NCBI GenBank assembly: GCA_949825045.1
Contig: OX463808.1
Coordinates: forward strand, 32,487,674-32,551,673
Length of the DNA: 64,000 nt
Source: Argyresthia goedartella
Taxonomy: Eukaryota > Arthropoda > Insecta > Lepidoptera > Argyresthiidae
Direction: 5' to 3'
A program made the position numbers and the translations under genes. Below are positions 46,400 through 58,104 of the stretch, piece after piece. Position 1 is the stretch's first letter, and each line of letters starts with the position of its first letter. A model generated the notes under the pieces. That model ran no database searches. It was given only the letters and a program-made list of their open reading frames with translations, and had not been told where the DNA came from.

Positions 46400-47620
46400 T
46401 TACAAGTGGAAATTCTATAAAGTAGAAAGTACGTAAGTAGTCTCCTGTGGCAGTTATGGGATATATTTTTTCAGTCATATTGAACAAAGTCAAGTATGTA
46501 TAGTTTTTAGACGCAGCGTAACGCAGCATTTTATAAATTACAATACGAAGGATGTACACATCCGTCAATCATCGTCAATCTTCAGAATATAAGGATTTAC
46601 AGAAGTATGCAGCCGCTGCTAATTCGTCTTCCTACATTCAAGGACCCTTTCTTTAACAATCGAAAATAAAAATGGAGCAGAGACCGAAATGAAGTTCTGT
46701 CGACGTTTATGTGCATTGTAGAGTCAACTTTAAAACCCTTTGTTTATAAAAAAAATACATCTGAAGATCCAGTTACACGAAGGCTCTGTATATCTGTGGC
46801 CCTACCCTTACAACCCCTAGGGCTTAAAGACCGTTACTGCATAACTGTTTTTGCTATAGTAAATGCCAACAAACCTATTGAAAGGCTAATTTGAGTAGTT
46901 AGTATGTTGTGTCATTGCAGGTTTAAGCTGAAAAACAACAGGTCGTTGGGACTAAAATGGCAACAACTTGTAGAGACAGACCAGTGTTTCCAACTGTGAG
47001 AAAATATGTCTCTTTTGAATCTTTTTTCTGTAATGGTCTGACAACTTACACCTCAAGGGTGATGGAATTCTTGATGACTTACAATTTGTCCTGCATTGAC
47101 TTGGTACTCCAATAGGGTTACCAGCTCAAAAGTCGACGAAGTTAATCGTAAAGTGATAACATTTTTGTCAAGCGATAAGCCAACAATAAGTTTATAGTTT
47201 CTTCTTTTTACTTCTGAAATTTTTAGTTAGGTAAGAGTAACTTTCGGGCCAATTCTTGATCCTGCATTCCATTGTATACCTATTTTCACCAAATAAAACA
47301 ACACAGTGCATCTAAAAACACTTTGAGAAACTATTACATATAGCTGATTATCACAATAATCGCAAGACTGAGGTCATGGGCCAGGCCCACATTATGCACC
47401 CTCGGCTTCCATACAAGTTGTATGAACTCATACGTCGCCACACAAGCCCGCAGACACCTCTAATTGGAAGCACCGGGCTAATTAAACAGGTGAACAGAAC
47501 TGGGAAGGTAAAGGGCTTAGAAAAGGTTCTATTCCACAGGTTGCAGTAAAAAGTAAAAAGACGCAGTTGTATAAAAAATATTTCCTTATTAGAATTGCAA
47601 ATGGTCCTGTCGAATCGAAG
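46400..47620. other. Unassigned stretch
   Basis: No exon or familiar repeat is recognised. The short open frames (46272-46568, 46709-46894) show no domain. Confidence 0.35.
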
Positions 47621-47624
47621 GTAT

Positions 47625-48000
47625 TATATATGTCGTAGCTATATCGTAGAATTTGATTATTTCATGAAATAGCCAACAATGGATTGACTTTATCATGAAA
47701 TGGCCAACCATTTCATGATATAGTCAATTATTTCATGAAATGATCAGAAAGAGTTGAATTTCACGAAAACATGTATTTTTAAAAGCATACTGCGTGGTAT
47801 TTTTATGTTATACATGTCGAAATAACACGAAGACTATTTTGGGGCTTCGCTGCGGTCGCCCTTTTTAATCTTCACCCAAGCTACCGCAGTGTTTTGCCTT
47901 AAAATATTTCTTCGTTCAATGAAAGTTTTATTTTACCATGGTTGGTTATGTATGTTCATGGTATAGTCAATTCTACTATATTGTTACGACATATATATGT
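47625..48000 (-). mobile_element. Foldback-type element 3 with shared core (TTTCATGAAAT arms)
   Basis: The ends are imperfect inverted repeats of about 60 bp: TATATATGTCGTA, ATAT(C/A)GTAGAATT, CATGAA and AACCATGG in both arms. The left arm also holds several copies of the palindrome ATTTCATGAAAT. The shared core (47811-47898, inverted relative to the 8.9-kb copy) has the hairpin GGGGCTTCGCTGCGGTCGCCC with flanking AACACGAAGACTAT and CTACCGCAGTGTTTTGCC. The element directly abuts element 4. Confidence 0.72.
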
Positions 48001-48390
48001 CACCGTAAGACAGTCAAAACCGTTAGTTGATAAACTAACGCGTTAGTTGATCAACTAACGCGTTAGTTGATCAACTATCGACAGATAGTAGAACCAGACC
48101 GGCTGGGTTGAGAATTTACGTTTCTTTTGTTCTCACATGTCAACCTAACACGAAGACTATTCGGGGGCTTCGCTGCGCTCGCCCCCTCTACTCTTCACCT
48201 AAGCTACCGCAGTGTTTTCCCAATTCAAGTTTAAACCAGTTTACTATTTAACTGTTTTAACCGTTAGTTTATCAACTAACGCGTCATATAGTAAGCAGTA
48301 CGCTACAGTTTACTATCTGTCGGTAGTTGACCAACTAATGAGAAAAAAAAAGTTAGTTTATCAACTAACGGTTTTGACAATCTTACGGTG
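48001..48390 (-). mobile_element. Foldback-type element 4 with shared core (GTTAGTTGATCAACTAAC arms)
   Basis: The 39-bp terminal inverted repeats (48001-48039, 48352-48390) begin CACCGTAAGA, continue with GTCAAAACCGTTAGTTGA and differ at about two positions. The arms are built from tandem copies of the perfect 20-bp palindrome CGTTAGTTGATCAACTAACG and variants. The core at 48130-48220 has the best-preserved hairpin of the four, GGGGGCTTCGCTGCG followed by CTCGCCCCC. No obvious target duplication. No coding frame. Confidence 0.85.
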
Positions 48391-48965
48391 AAATAAATAT
48401 TTAGATCGTTTTCATTTAGCTTTTATGGCCACTATCCTGCGATGACAATGATCCTCGATATTTCTATAACGCTTTATCGGGGCTGATGATAATTATCTGC
48501 AGCATTTTCTTGTGTGTATCTGCCTATACTGTAAAATATATGTCCGACGGTGCATAATGCCCATTGGACTGGCGAAATACCTTCCAATATAGTTTACAAA
48601 TTAGTACTAATTAGTATTAGTAGAGCTGTGGTGACGTTTCTTTCGCCTACGGCATTGTTTTCACATATCTCTTTCCAAAGCACTTGCATTCTTTCCCGCG
48701 AGGTTCTACAACAACCATTATTTATAATTCTCTATTGCAAACAGATATTTAAAAAAATAGATCAAAAGAAAATATATCTACAAATGCGAGCTTATCTCCA
48801 ACAAGATATTTCTTCCAGAAAACCAAGGCAGAATAGAAAAATGGATCATTATCGTTAACACATAAACCTCGCACCAACCAAGAATGTCCTTAGAAAAACA
48901 CCACAAATGCCTCAAACTTACATACCCAGCTCCTCAGCAACTATTCCTCCATCAACATTCCGCAG

Positions 48966-49032
48966 GACATCGAACCTGGGTCCGGAGTCCGGGGTGACAC
49001 GCGCCGGCGCGCGCGCAGCCACCGTGGAAAAT
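48966..49032 (+). CDS. Candidate 67-bp GC-rich micro-exon
   Basis: An acceptor-like CATTCCGCAG at 48956-48965 and a donor-like AAT|GTAAGG at 49033 bracket 67 bp of very CpG-rich sequence. It is open in the frame beginning TSNLGPESGVTRAGARAATV. No domain can be recognised from 22 residues, and no partner exon was found. A chance match or an old repeat is possible. Confidence 0.22.
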
Positions 49033-49438
49033 GTAAGGTGCATGCTCCCGGCAGGTGGGGGTACGACAGGTGCTTGTAGAACTGTAATGTTGTGTCAAGT
49101 TGGTACCACTGTACAAAATCTAAGGAGTTGCTATCTTTGAATAGCTTAATGATGTCTTTAGCAATATCGTTATTGTAACTGTTTGTTATTGTTATCGTTA
49201 CTGGAGTTAGTACATCGAACGTACTGAATTGGGATATTCGGGTCTTACTACAAATTACCTATGGCCCTACTAATACAAAGAGGGCCCAGAGTCGCCTAAA
49301 GCCATTTGGTAGGCAATTTACAGCTAGGCTATATTAATACCACATCTGTGATTAATACCGAAGAACTTATGCTACAAATTGGTATACCTATACAGGATGT
49401 AACAGAAAGGTGTAGTCATATTATAGGGCTTGGTTATG

Positions 49439-49606
49439 GCATCATTCTGAGCAACTTTCTCTATGAAACCGATTTGATAAGAGCATCTTTATTTTTCACT
49501 TCTCCGTACAAATCGTCTTACCGACAGGGCAAAAACGTTAGAGTAATGAAAAATAAAGTTGCACTGATCAAATCGGTGTCATAGAAAAAGTTGTTCAGTA
49601 TAATGC
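49439..49606. mobile_element. 168-bp foldback (MITE-like) element
   Basis: Left arm GCATCATTCTGAGCAACTTT ... ATGAAACCGATTTGATAAGA; the right arm is its near complement, ending AAGTTGTTCAGTATAATGC. The arms are about 46 bp. Pieces of the same arm occur near 14810 (GACACCGATTTGATCAGAGC) and 22553, so this is a small dispersed family. Confidence 0.8.
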
Positions 49607-50097
49607 GCCTAACTACCCTTTAAAATATGACTACATCTTTCTGTTATAACTAACTCATTGAAGTTGACAATTGAATTTGAATTTGGTTTTGCTCGTAGTT
49701 CTACCAAAAGTTGGTATCTGAGAAATTAAACTACCACCTAATTCAAGCCATACTAAGTGCTAGGCTATGATCATAATACATCAGCCATACTAATAAATTA
49801 ATTACTATAAATCGCTCTACACCTAACATTCATAATACATTCTCATTCTAACGTCGTCGTCGGGCGTATTTAAATGATCCTCACACTGCACATAAACATT
49901 TCAACAAATGGTCCGTGGCCAAGCCAATCACTAGTCAATCATCATTATTATGTTAATGCCGAAGCATATAAAACACTTACTTGCAGGTTACGATTTATGT
50001 TTGCAGGTATAGGTAACGCAGAGAGAGTTGGTACGAACTAACATGCATTCATACAGACCCTCCTTAACTTTTGCTTCGATAGGCATATAAGGAGGAA

Positions 50098-50216
50098 ACG
50101 AGGAATCCTTCAATCTCCATAGCTGCGGCGATGGGCTAGCCCCCTGTCACGCAAAATGGAGTATTGAACAACTGGCTAAACGTAGGCACCATTGTGCCCC
50201 TGACATCCCGTATGGG
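50098..50216 (+). mobile_element. SINE-D body fragment
   Basis: CCTTCAATCTCCATAGCTGC, GGCGATGGG, CGCAAAATGGAGTATTGAAC and CACCATTGTGCCC match the minus-strand body of the copy at 62866-63088. The tRNA-like head is missing. Confidence 0.7.
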
Positions 50217-50998
50217 AAACGGCGTGACGCTATGTTTTTAGGTAAACAAGCTACGAGTTTGCTTACCTCGTCTTGTACTCGTATGAATTTCAGGATTTTT
50301 GTGGCGCTAAACTTACCGCGTACGTAATACATAAATTCTGCGCGGATATAACAATTTTCCAAACAATGGCAAGAATGACAATCACAAATACAAACTCGAC
50401 CAAAAATTGAGGGGAAGTATAGTTTCGCACATTTGAATTGAATTCGACGTAATCCCGTATCTGTTCGATGATGGATTGGTGTTAGGTTACACAACTGTGT
50501 CCTTTTGCTCCCCCCTAAAGGGGTATGGGAAAAGTCGCAATCGTAACACGGTGTGGAGAGATTTAGTGACTGGTCACTCGTACAATTTACACACTTACCG
50601 CACTTTTTCTCAACACTACTTAGGCCGGGTCTAGTAACTAATTAGACTAGACGTGTAATTAGATGTATCGTATTTAGTTATCGTGCGCAGGCCGGAACAC
50701 TATGGTAAGTCGTATGCACCCAACCGCAGTAAACTCCGGTTGTGCTTTCTGCCCGCTGCGCCTAACTGCACCCTTATCTTTGTGTACTAATCTAAAAGAT
50801 TTCTCGAGCACAATAATTAACAACAATGTAATGTTAAGTAGTGCAATAAGTTAATAGAAGGAAGTTAAATAAGTACAGATTTAATTGAAATGTGTAAGTA
50901 CATCAGTTTTTAAGTGGAGTGCGGTCTTTTCCTGCCACAAGAAATTGCTTTGTTTCTCCTTTGAAAGAAAGATAATGTGGGCAGTCTAGCTGTAACTT

Positions 50999-51018
50999 AT
51001 ATATATATATATATATAT
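50999..51018. repeat. (AT)n microsatellite
   Basis: Ten AT units in pure alternation. Confidence 0.95.
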
Positions 51019-51884
51019 CCCTAGCAAGGGGTGTATTGTTTTGCGCGGAATCTAATCAATTAATCTAACAAACCCTGTTTATAAAGATGGTTCTACAGAG
51101 AGCATAACTCTACCACTGTCATCATTTTACACGGAGTCATTACTTGCTAGGTACCTACTCAAACTTGTTTTGATATTGAGGGACATCCGTGTAGGTATGT
51201 GGCTTCGTGTTGGTGTACATAATTGCTACAATGAGGCACCGCTCAAACTACATGAGCACAGAAATTGATTTAAGTACCTACGATGAATTTGGAAGCTAAG
51301 TAGGATTGGTTCATAGTAAATAAAAACGTAAGTACCTACTTATAGCGGACTCTACTTGGTGTGCTTGGTAACAACCATCGGCTTTACCAAGATATAAAGA
51401 GGCTCATTATGAGGCGCTAATAATAAGTATAAATAAATACAAGTTACAGTTAGAGTTAAGAACATTATCAGCAGTCGTACTAGCAATTTTTTACTTGTTG
51501 ATTCCATGATATTAGCAGATTCAATCGACAAAGTGGAAACCTTGTTATTTCAAATTAGAAATGTGTTTTCTTTGTCCATAGACCGCGGCCATGGTCTATG
51601 TATAATTGCGGGGTTCTTCGTTACGGCCTGCAATGTGAAATTGAAGCTAAAAGCGTGTGCACAATTACTAACATTGTAGGTGTACAATCAGAAATGGTTT
51701 ATGGTGCACCGGTTTATTCCATGAACGAGTTTAGAATCCCGATAACGAGGTGAAATTATCACAATGTTCGACACGGTTTTAAACGAATATTTTAATGTTC
51801 TGAAAACTCTGGCTTAAACATGGTGAAAATCAGTCCTGTTGTCTGAAATGCGAGCTAAAGAAGCGTCCATGGCCTAGCGGTATT

Positions 51885-52491
51885 CGCCCAACACTTCACC
51901 CCTGAGACGAAAGAACAGTCGAAACAATGGACTGAAAAGGGAGAACTGGCTCCAAAGAAGGCGAAGTCAGTTTCATCTTCTGGCAAGGTCATGGCGTCAG
52001 TATTTTGTGATGCGCATGGGATATTTTTTATCGATTATCTTCAAAAAGGCGAAACCATCAACGGCAAGTACTACGTAAAACTATTGCAGCGTTTGAGTCA
52101 AGAAATCAAGAAAAAACGGCCGCATTTAACGAAAAGGAAATTTTTGTTTCATCAGGACAATACACCGGTTCACAAGTCCACTATTGCAATGGCAAAAAAT
52201 AATTAGTTGAAGGGTTAATTGCTTCCCCACGCACCTTGTTCCTTGTTCCCAAACTTGAAAAAGTGCCTCGGCGGGAAAAGATTTGCCAATATTGAAGAGG
52301 TCGAGTCTGCTGTTGATGGCTATTTTGAGGAGCTTGACACAGACCACTATAAATAGGGTATCGAAGCTATCAAAAATCACTGGGAAAAGTGTATTGCGTT
52401 AAAAGGAGACTATATTGAGAAATAAATAAGTTTTGTTCCAATTATTTTGTGTTATCTTTGTTAGGCCGCTTACTTCTGGGACCACCCTCGT
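51885..52491 (+). pseudogene. Dead mariner element, 3' part with right terminal repeat
   Basis: The transposase fragment reads PETKEQSKQW, LAPKKAKSVSSSGK, then VMASVFCDAHG with the first catalytic Asp (about 52010) and FLFHQDNTPVH with the second (about 52155). After a stop (52203) and shift it reads LLPHAPC and goes directly to LFPNLKKCLGGKRF. The intervening stretch that in mariner proteins carries the third Asp (SPDLAPSD) is missing, a deletion of roughly 30 bp. The end is KNHWEKCIALKGDYIEK. The right TIR (GGCCGCTTACTTCTGGGACC, then ACCCTCGT) ends near 52491. The left TIR and the N-terminus are absent. It is mellifera/irritans-like by these motifs. Confidence 0.88.
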
Positions 52492-52899
52492 TTATCAAAT
52501 GGCATATGTAAAATAACCCACGATGAAATAGGTACATAAAATATCCCAAACATTTCTTTATTAAGTATGATTTTGATGATAAATCCCAAAGGCAGTGCAA
52601 CTCTCTGTACAACTCGAGATGTACCGTTATCAGTTATCACTATGTTCACTTTTCTCTCGAGCCATTTAGTTTCCGAGCACATGCCTGACTGTGCATTCAC
52701 AAGTAACATCACAGTGGTCAAACAGTTTCATTCCCAACTACTAGTAAAAATAAGACTGATCCATCATTTTATAGGCCTATTATAACCTATAGACTACATA
52801 TGTATATGAAAAACTTGTTATAAGTTTGCCAGTACCGGATTTTGATGGACAGAACCCGAACAAAATCTATTCTGACTAGAATTCAATACAGTTTTTAAA

Positions 52900-55170
52900 T
52901 TAAAGAAAGTCAGTGCCAACAACGGTAAATCCAAATTTAATGACTGGGCAAGATTTGGAATTCGTAAAAGTAGAGCTATCTTGTATGAACTTTATGAACA
53001 AAAAACCTGTAACTTTGATATAAAATTTCATGACTAAGTATGTTAAAAAATATTCCAAAACTTTCAAGTTGGTTTGTAGAACTGCAAAAACTTTACACAT
53101 TAATAGAAAAATACAAAATTCAAATAATAGAATGAAAACGGTTTGGGAAATCATAACCATGAAACTGGCAAAGTTATACCAAGGGACAATGATTTCTGCT
53201 TAAGATAGGTGATGATGTTGTTAAATCCAACGCTGAGGTAGCTCGAGCTTTTGAAACATTCTTCACCAATGTACCCTTACTCACAACAGAGCGTCTAAAT
53301 TCATCTCCATGTGAAGCAGAGACATTGTTAAAAAACAGCACTAGCATCAGTAATGTAGATTTTAAATTGTATCATGTATATCCCCAGGATATTGTCAAAA
53401 CGTATAGATTACCTAACTTAAAAATACTGAAGACCTGTGGGGTATATCAGTCAAAGTCATTGGTTCAATAATACTTGTAATAGCCCCACACCTAGCTTAT
53501 ATATTTAATAAATGTGTTGATGATGGAGCTTTCCCAGACCTCATGAAACACAGTAAACTTTTACCTCTGTTCAAGTCGGGAGACAAAGGCGATCCTTCAA
53601 ATTTCAGACCAATATCTATTCTTCCAGCACTAAGTAAAATTTTTGAAAAGATTATACTCAATCAAATGCTCTCACACTTCAACCATACAAAACAACTCCA
53701 CGCCAAGCAATACGGTTTCACTAGGGGTAAATCGACTACGGATGCAGGTATTACCCTTATATCTCATATTTATTCTGCATGGGAGGCCGCATAGGATGCT
53801 ATCGGTGTTTTTTGCGACCTGTCGAAGGCGTTTGATTGTGTTGATCATAATACGCTGTTCATTAAATTTAATCATTACGGAGTTAGAAATAAAGCGTTGG
53901 ATCTACTAAGATCATACCTAAGCAATAGAACTCAATAGGCAGAAGTCAACGGTGTTAAATCTGATGGATCGGGAGTAAAAATTGGCGTTCCACAAGGTTC
54001 CATATTAGGTCCTTTCTTATTCCTGGTATATATTAACGATCTGCCTTTTGTGGTGTAGAAATTTACTAACATATTGTTGTTTGCTGATGATACTTCACTG
54101 GTCTTCAAAATTGAAAGACAAAAAGAAGATTTTGATGATGTCAATGGAGTATTATCCTTAATCTTGAATTGGTTCACAGTTAACAATTTATTGTTAAATG
54201 CCAAAACCAAGTGTATCAAATTCTCACTTCCAAATGTCAGGCAAGTTAGGACCAGTTTAGTGTTGGACAGCAATACGTTAGAATTAGTAATTGACACGAA
54301 GTTTCTTGGAATAACCAATGACAGCAAATTGCATAGAAAAATTGGCTTGTAAATTAAGTTCTGCGGCTTACGCTGTTAGTAACATCAGACAAAAGACGGA
54401 TGTGGCTACATCTAGCTAGTACATTTTAGTTACTTTCATAGTTTCATGTCCTATGGTATCTTGTTGTGGGGGAAAGCAGCGGGTATTCAAAATATTTTTA
54501 TTTTACAGAAAAGAGCTATTCGAGCAATTTATAATTTAAAACGCACAGACTCCTTAAGAGAGTTTTTTTATGAAATTGACATACCAACTGTAGCTAGTCA
54601 ATTTATTTTCGAAAATATAATGTATGTACGCAAGAACCTTACAAAATTTCCCAAACTTAGCGATAGCTGTAATGTTAACCTAAGAAATAATCAATCACAG
54701 ACTACTTGCGCCGCGGTTTAGACTCGCGAAGGTTAGCAAAGCTTTCAAGGGTCAATGCATTCTTTACTACAACAAGATACCTCTGGAAATCTTGAAATTG
54801 CCATTTGAGCAATTTTAAAACCATGTTAAAGCGATTTTGTCGAAAAAGGGATATTACAATGTTCAAGATTACTTAAATGATGGGACTGTATTAATGGGAT
54901 GGGACTGGGTTAATCTGGCTCAACACAGACCTTACTGTTAATGATTTTGTAATTATTTATTCCTGCTTATTAATTATGATAATGATATATTTATATTTTG
55001 TATTAGTTAAGCATAAGCAATTTTTAAGAGATCTAAAAATCAATCTGTGGGCGTTTCTACGCCTTTCTTATCGCATAGTGGTCCAATGTAGAGAAGTAGC
55101 AAAAAATTACGATTGCTAAGTATATGTAAATATCTACAGTAAAAGTAAAGACATTTGGAATTTGGAATTT
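52900..55170 (+). pseudogene. Multiply-stopped CR1/Daphne-like LINE (linker, RT, C-terminus, 3' UTR)
   Basis: It starts in the linker after the endonuclease. RT motifs follow in order: FRPISILPALSKIFEK (about 53606), FCDLSKAFDCVDH (about 53812), [10 protein letters not shown] (about 53985) and FADDTSL (about 54083). Next come the linker (FLGITNDSKL), YGILLWGKAA and QKRAIRAIYNL, then an ORF end near 54870 and the 3' UTR with TATTTATTCCTGCTTATT. It ends in (TTTGGAA)n at about 55151-55165. At least three stops (for example after IYSAWEAA and before EVNGVKSD) and several frameshifts kill it. 3'-end relatives are at 10040 (minus), 30290 and 62620. Confidence 0.9.
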
Positions 55171-55288
55171 GCTGCCAAGGGCGTTTAAAGGTCATAGGAA
55201 ATTTGGCTTGAAGCAACTATCTACACTGCTGTAAACCTCCGCTTGCAAACGCCGCTTGCAGCCGTGTAGCACATGCTTTATGGATACC

Positions 55289-55431
55289 TAAGGCGTTACG
55301 CAGACAGAAGACGGCGTAAGGCATAAGGCGTAACGTTTGACCTTCTTCGCGTTCTGTTTGCGAACGCGGCGAAGATCAAACGTACCTTACACCATTTGCC
55401 ATACGCCGTCTTCTGTCTGCGTAGCGCCTTA
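55289..55431. mobile_element. 143-bp foldback with arms of about 68 bp
   Basis: TAAGGCGTTACGCAGACAGA, AGACGGCGTAAGGCATAAGG and TTCTTCGCGTTC on the left are matched by GAACGCGGCGAAG, CATACGCCGTCTTCTGTCTG and CGTAGCGCCTTA on the right. The turn is near 55360. It could form a long hairpin RNA if transcribed. It is MITE-like. Confidence 0.88.
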
Positions 55432-56220
55432 AGCTGACCGTCGTCGTCACGTCATGGTCAATGAGCGGTCATTGTGCTAGCAGAAATGGGTCATGTCCTA
55501 CTAACTCATGTTATAGACATGTAAGATTCTGAAATTAAAATTACCATTCAATTTTGGATACTCTTTCATGTTGGGAGTGTAGAAGTAATGTTTAAACGTT
55601 TATACCATTTTAACTAGGTGGATATATCTTATACCCCGTGTTGATTGGGTAGGTACTTATAAAGCGTTTGTTGTATCCAAAAATATTTTTATTCAACTAG
55701 TTCAACAACAAAATTATTTACACTGTACAAGACAAAAACATGTTCACATAACCAATAGCATTTTTACAAGTTACATTGCTTGGACCCTACGTAAATACTT
55801 AACAGTATTGTTTCGATTCCTGGGAATTTTGTACTAACTCCAATACCTAGTTTAGAAATAAATGAAGGGACAACGTGCATAATCTATAAATCATAGTTAT
55901 GTCAATCGTTAAAATACAGACATGATTTTCGCCTATCTATAAGCCCTGATAAATAAAATAATCATGTTTTCTAATAAATAATTTTATTTATTAGAAAACA
56001 CTTGGATATGGATAGTTAAACAAGTACAATATTTTTATGGAGTTTTGATGAATTAGTACAAGCCCTGGACCTGGTTATGAACATTGCGATTTTGAAGCTC
56101 ATGCCATGGTAATAAAATTTAAAACCTAAAACGGGAAAATATCACCTATTGGCGTCACCAGGGCTCCAGAACAATATCAACCTCAAATTAAATGTCTATG
56201 AGAGCAGGTGGGAGTATAAT

Positions 56221-56884
56221 AGTAGATAATACACTAAGGCGATAAAGCTCTATTTTATAGCACGGGCGCGATATTGAACCTTGAACGTAACGAAGACGAA
56301 GGAGTCCGGCGAGGGTGCCCGGAGTTCATTCCCGAGCAAGGCAAGGAATTTAAGCGCTCCCAAGGCATAAACAACTTTATCCCCCAGGAGTATACTCAAC
56401 TTTGCTCACCACTTGCGAGAGAATAAAAAACCGAAGCTACTAAAATAGCATTTTATTAAAGTAAAAGAAAAAGAAAATTGAGTTCATACAATAGCCCAGT
56501 TGTGGAGATATAATAGAAATGCAATATACGCAGTAAAAATGTATGATTCTATAAAAATAGAAGATAACATTTTATTCCACACCTGGGCTATTGTATCAAA
56601 CATCAATTTTCTTTTACTATAATAAAATGCTGTTTGAGTAGCTTCGCTTTTTTATTCTTATCAAAAATCAATTTGAACTTTTTATTTATAAAATGCTGTT
56701 TTTAGTAGCCTTGTGTAATGTTTCGCAAGAGGTGAGAAAAGTAGAGTAAACACCGCGACTGAACCCCTCACTGCACTTAGGACTCAGTCTGAATTCTCGA
56801 GCGGAGGAGTCCTTAGTTACGTTCAGGATTCAATATCGCGCCCGTGACATAAAATAATTTATCCCCTTGGTGTATAATCTACTT
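56221..56884. mobile_element. Large foldback element, arms of about 280 bp
   Basis: Left arm AGTAGATAATACACTAAGGC, GCACGGGCGCGATATTGAAC, TGAACGTAAC, CACTTGCGAGAGAATAA and AGCATTTTATTAAAGTAAAAG. The right arm runs the same series on the other strand and ends at 56884. The central 56510-56590 region has AATAGCCCAG/CTGGGCTATTG facing each other. Arm identity is visibly lower than in the 17.5-kb foldback. If the Sp gene's 3' UTR is long, this lies in it. Confidence 0.8.
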
Positions 56885-57715
56885 TATATCCTTCTCATCC
56901 CGCAAAGATAGTTACAATGATGATAAAAACAACTAAATTTGAAAATAACACCATCAAACACTCATACAGCCTATAATATAAATTTAAAATTTTAATATAC
57001 ACATCTTAAAAGACTCCCTTCTACAAATATACAAATAGTACAATCATTAAAGACTAAAACCCTAATAGTTGAATTGTTTACTATCACTCGATTCCATTTA
57101 TATCGCAGATTCTTTTACCATACAAAAGAAACTTTAAAAATGTGCTTAGCCGTCATTCACACATATATTAAGATTAATACTGACCTCAAAACTCAATGGC
57201 AAGTAGCACTATTTTATAATCTAAATTATCATACATAACATAATTCAATCTATTATATAATAAAGTAGTGCGTACTATTTTCGGCCAATGACGTGTTCTT
57301 TGTTTACATATTATCCTGTTTTTAATATAAAACATTTTTTAAATACATGTTAGTACCACCTGATCATCACTTCAGTTCTCTTGTACAGAGTGGTTAGTAA
57401 GAGTTAATTGTTTACACAAATTGTCACCAGAATGTCCAAATTATCACCTTCCATCACAATATGCTTGTTCATGTCAGCTAGAATCTTTTCAATCAATCCA
57501 TTTTACCACCAGTATATTGCTGTCACCTCTTCGATGGCCAGATGCTGTTCTATTCATTGCTTACCCCGGCCACCAGTCATTGGATCACCATTATCATCAT
57601 AAGGCCTAAGTGTAACAGATTATGTAAGCAGAGTCGCAGACATCCGCCCTAGAGTCTGCCAGTTTAGACTGTATTCTGGGTCACAACTATTTTATCACTG
57701 AACCATCACAGTTAT

Positions 57716-58104
57716 TGACGCCGGGCTCAACATCTCTGTCCTCGGCTAGCTGTCCCCGGTCAGTGTTTTGTTGTGCTTGGAGCGGTACTTCACCGGTTTC
57801 ACTGCATGTCCTTATCAATACCGGGCTCGACATCACTGTCCTCCGGCTTGCTGGCCCTGGCCGGTGTGTCGTCGTGCTTGAAGCGGATCATCACCAGTTT
57901 CACTGCATGTCTTTATTGGTGCCGGGCTTGACTTCGCTGTCCTCCGGCCAGTGTGTCTTCGTGCTTGGAGCTGATATTGTCACCAGTTTCACTGCATGTC
58001 CTTATCGATGCCGGGCTCGACATCGCTGTCCTCCGGCTAGCTGTCCCCGGCCAGTGTGTCGTCGTGCTTGGAGCGGATCATCACCAGTTTCTCTTCATTG
58101 TCGA
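57716..58104 (-). repeat. 100-bp minisatellite, 4 units, overlapping the last coding exon
   Basis: The landmark CCGGGCT recurs at 57721, 57821, 57922 and 58011 (spacing 100, 101, 89). Each is followed by CTGTCCTC(C)GG, a GTGTGTCGTCGTGCTTGGAGC-like block and TCACCAGTTTCACTGCATGT. The third unit lacks about 12 bp. The rightmost unit (58011-58104) contains the final codons and stop codon of the Sp-family gene. The leftward copies repeat that coding end plus the start of the 3' UTR. Unit lengths are not all multiples of three. Confidence 0.9.
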
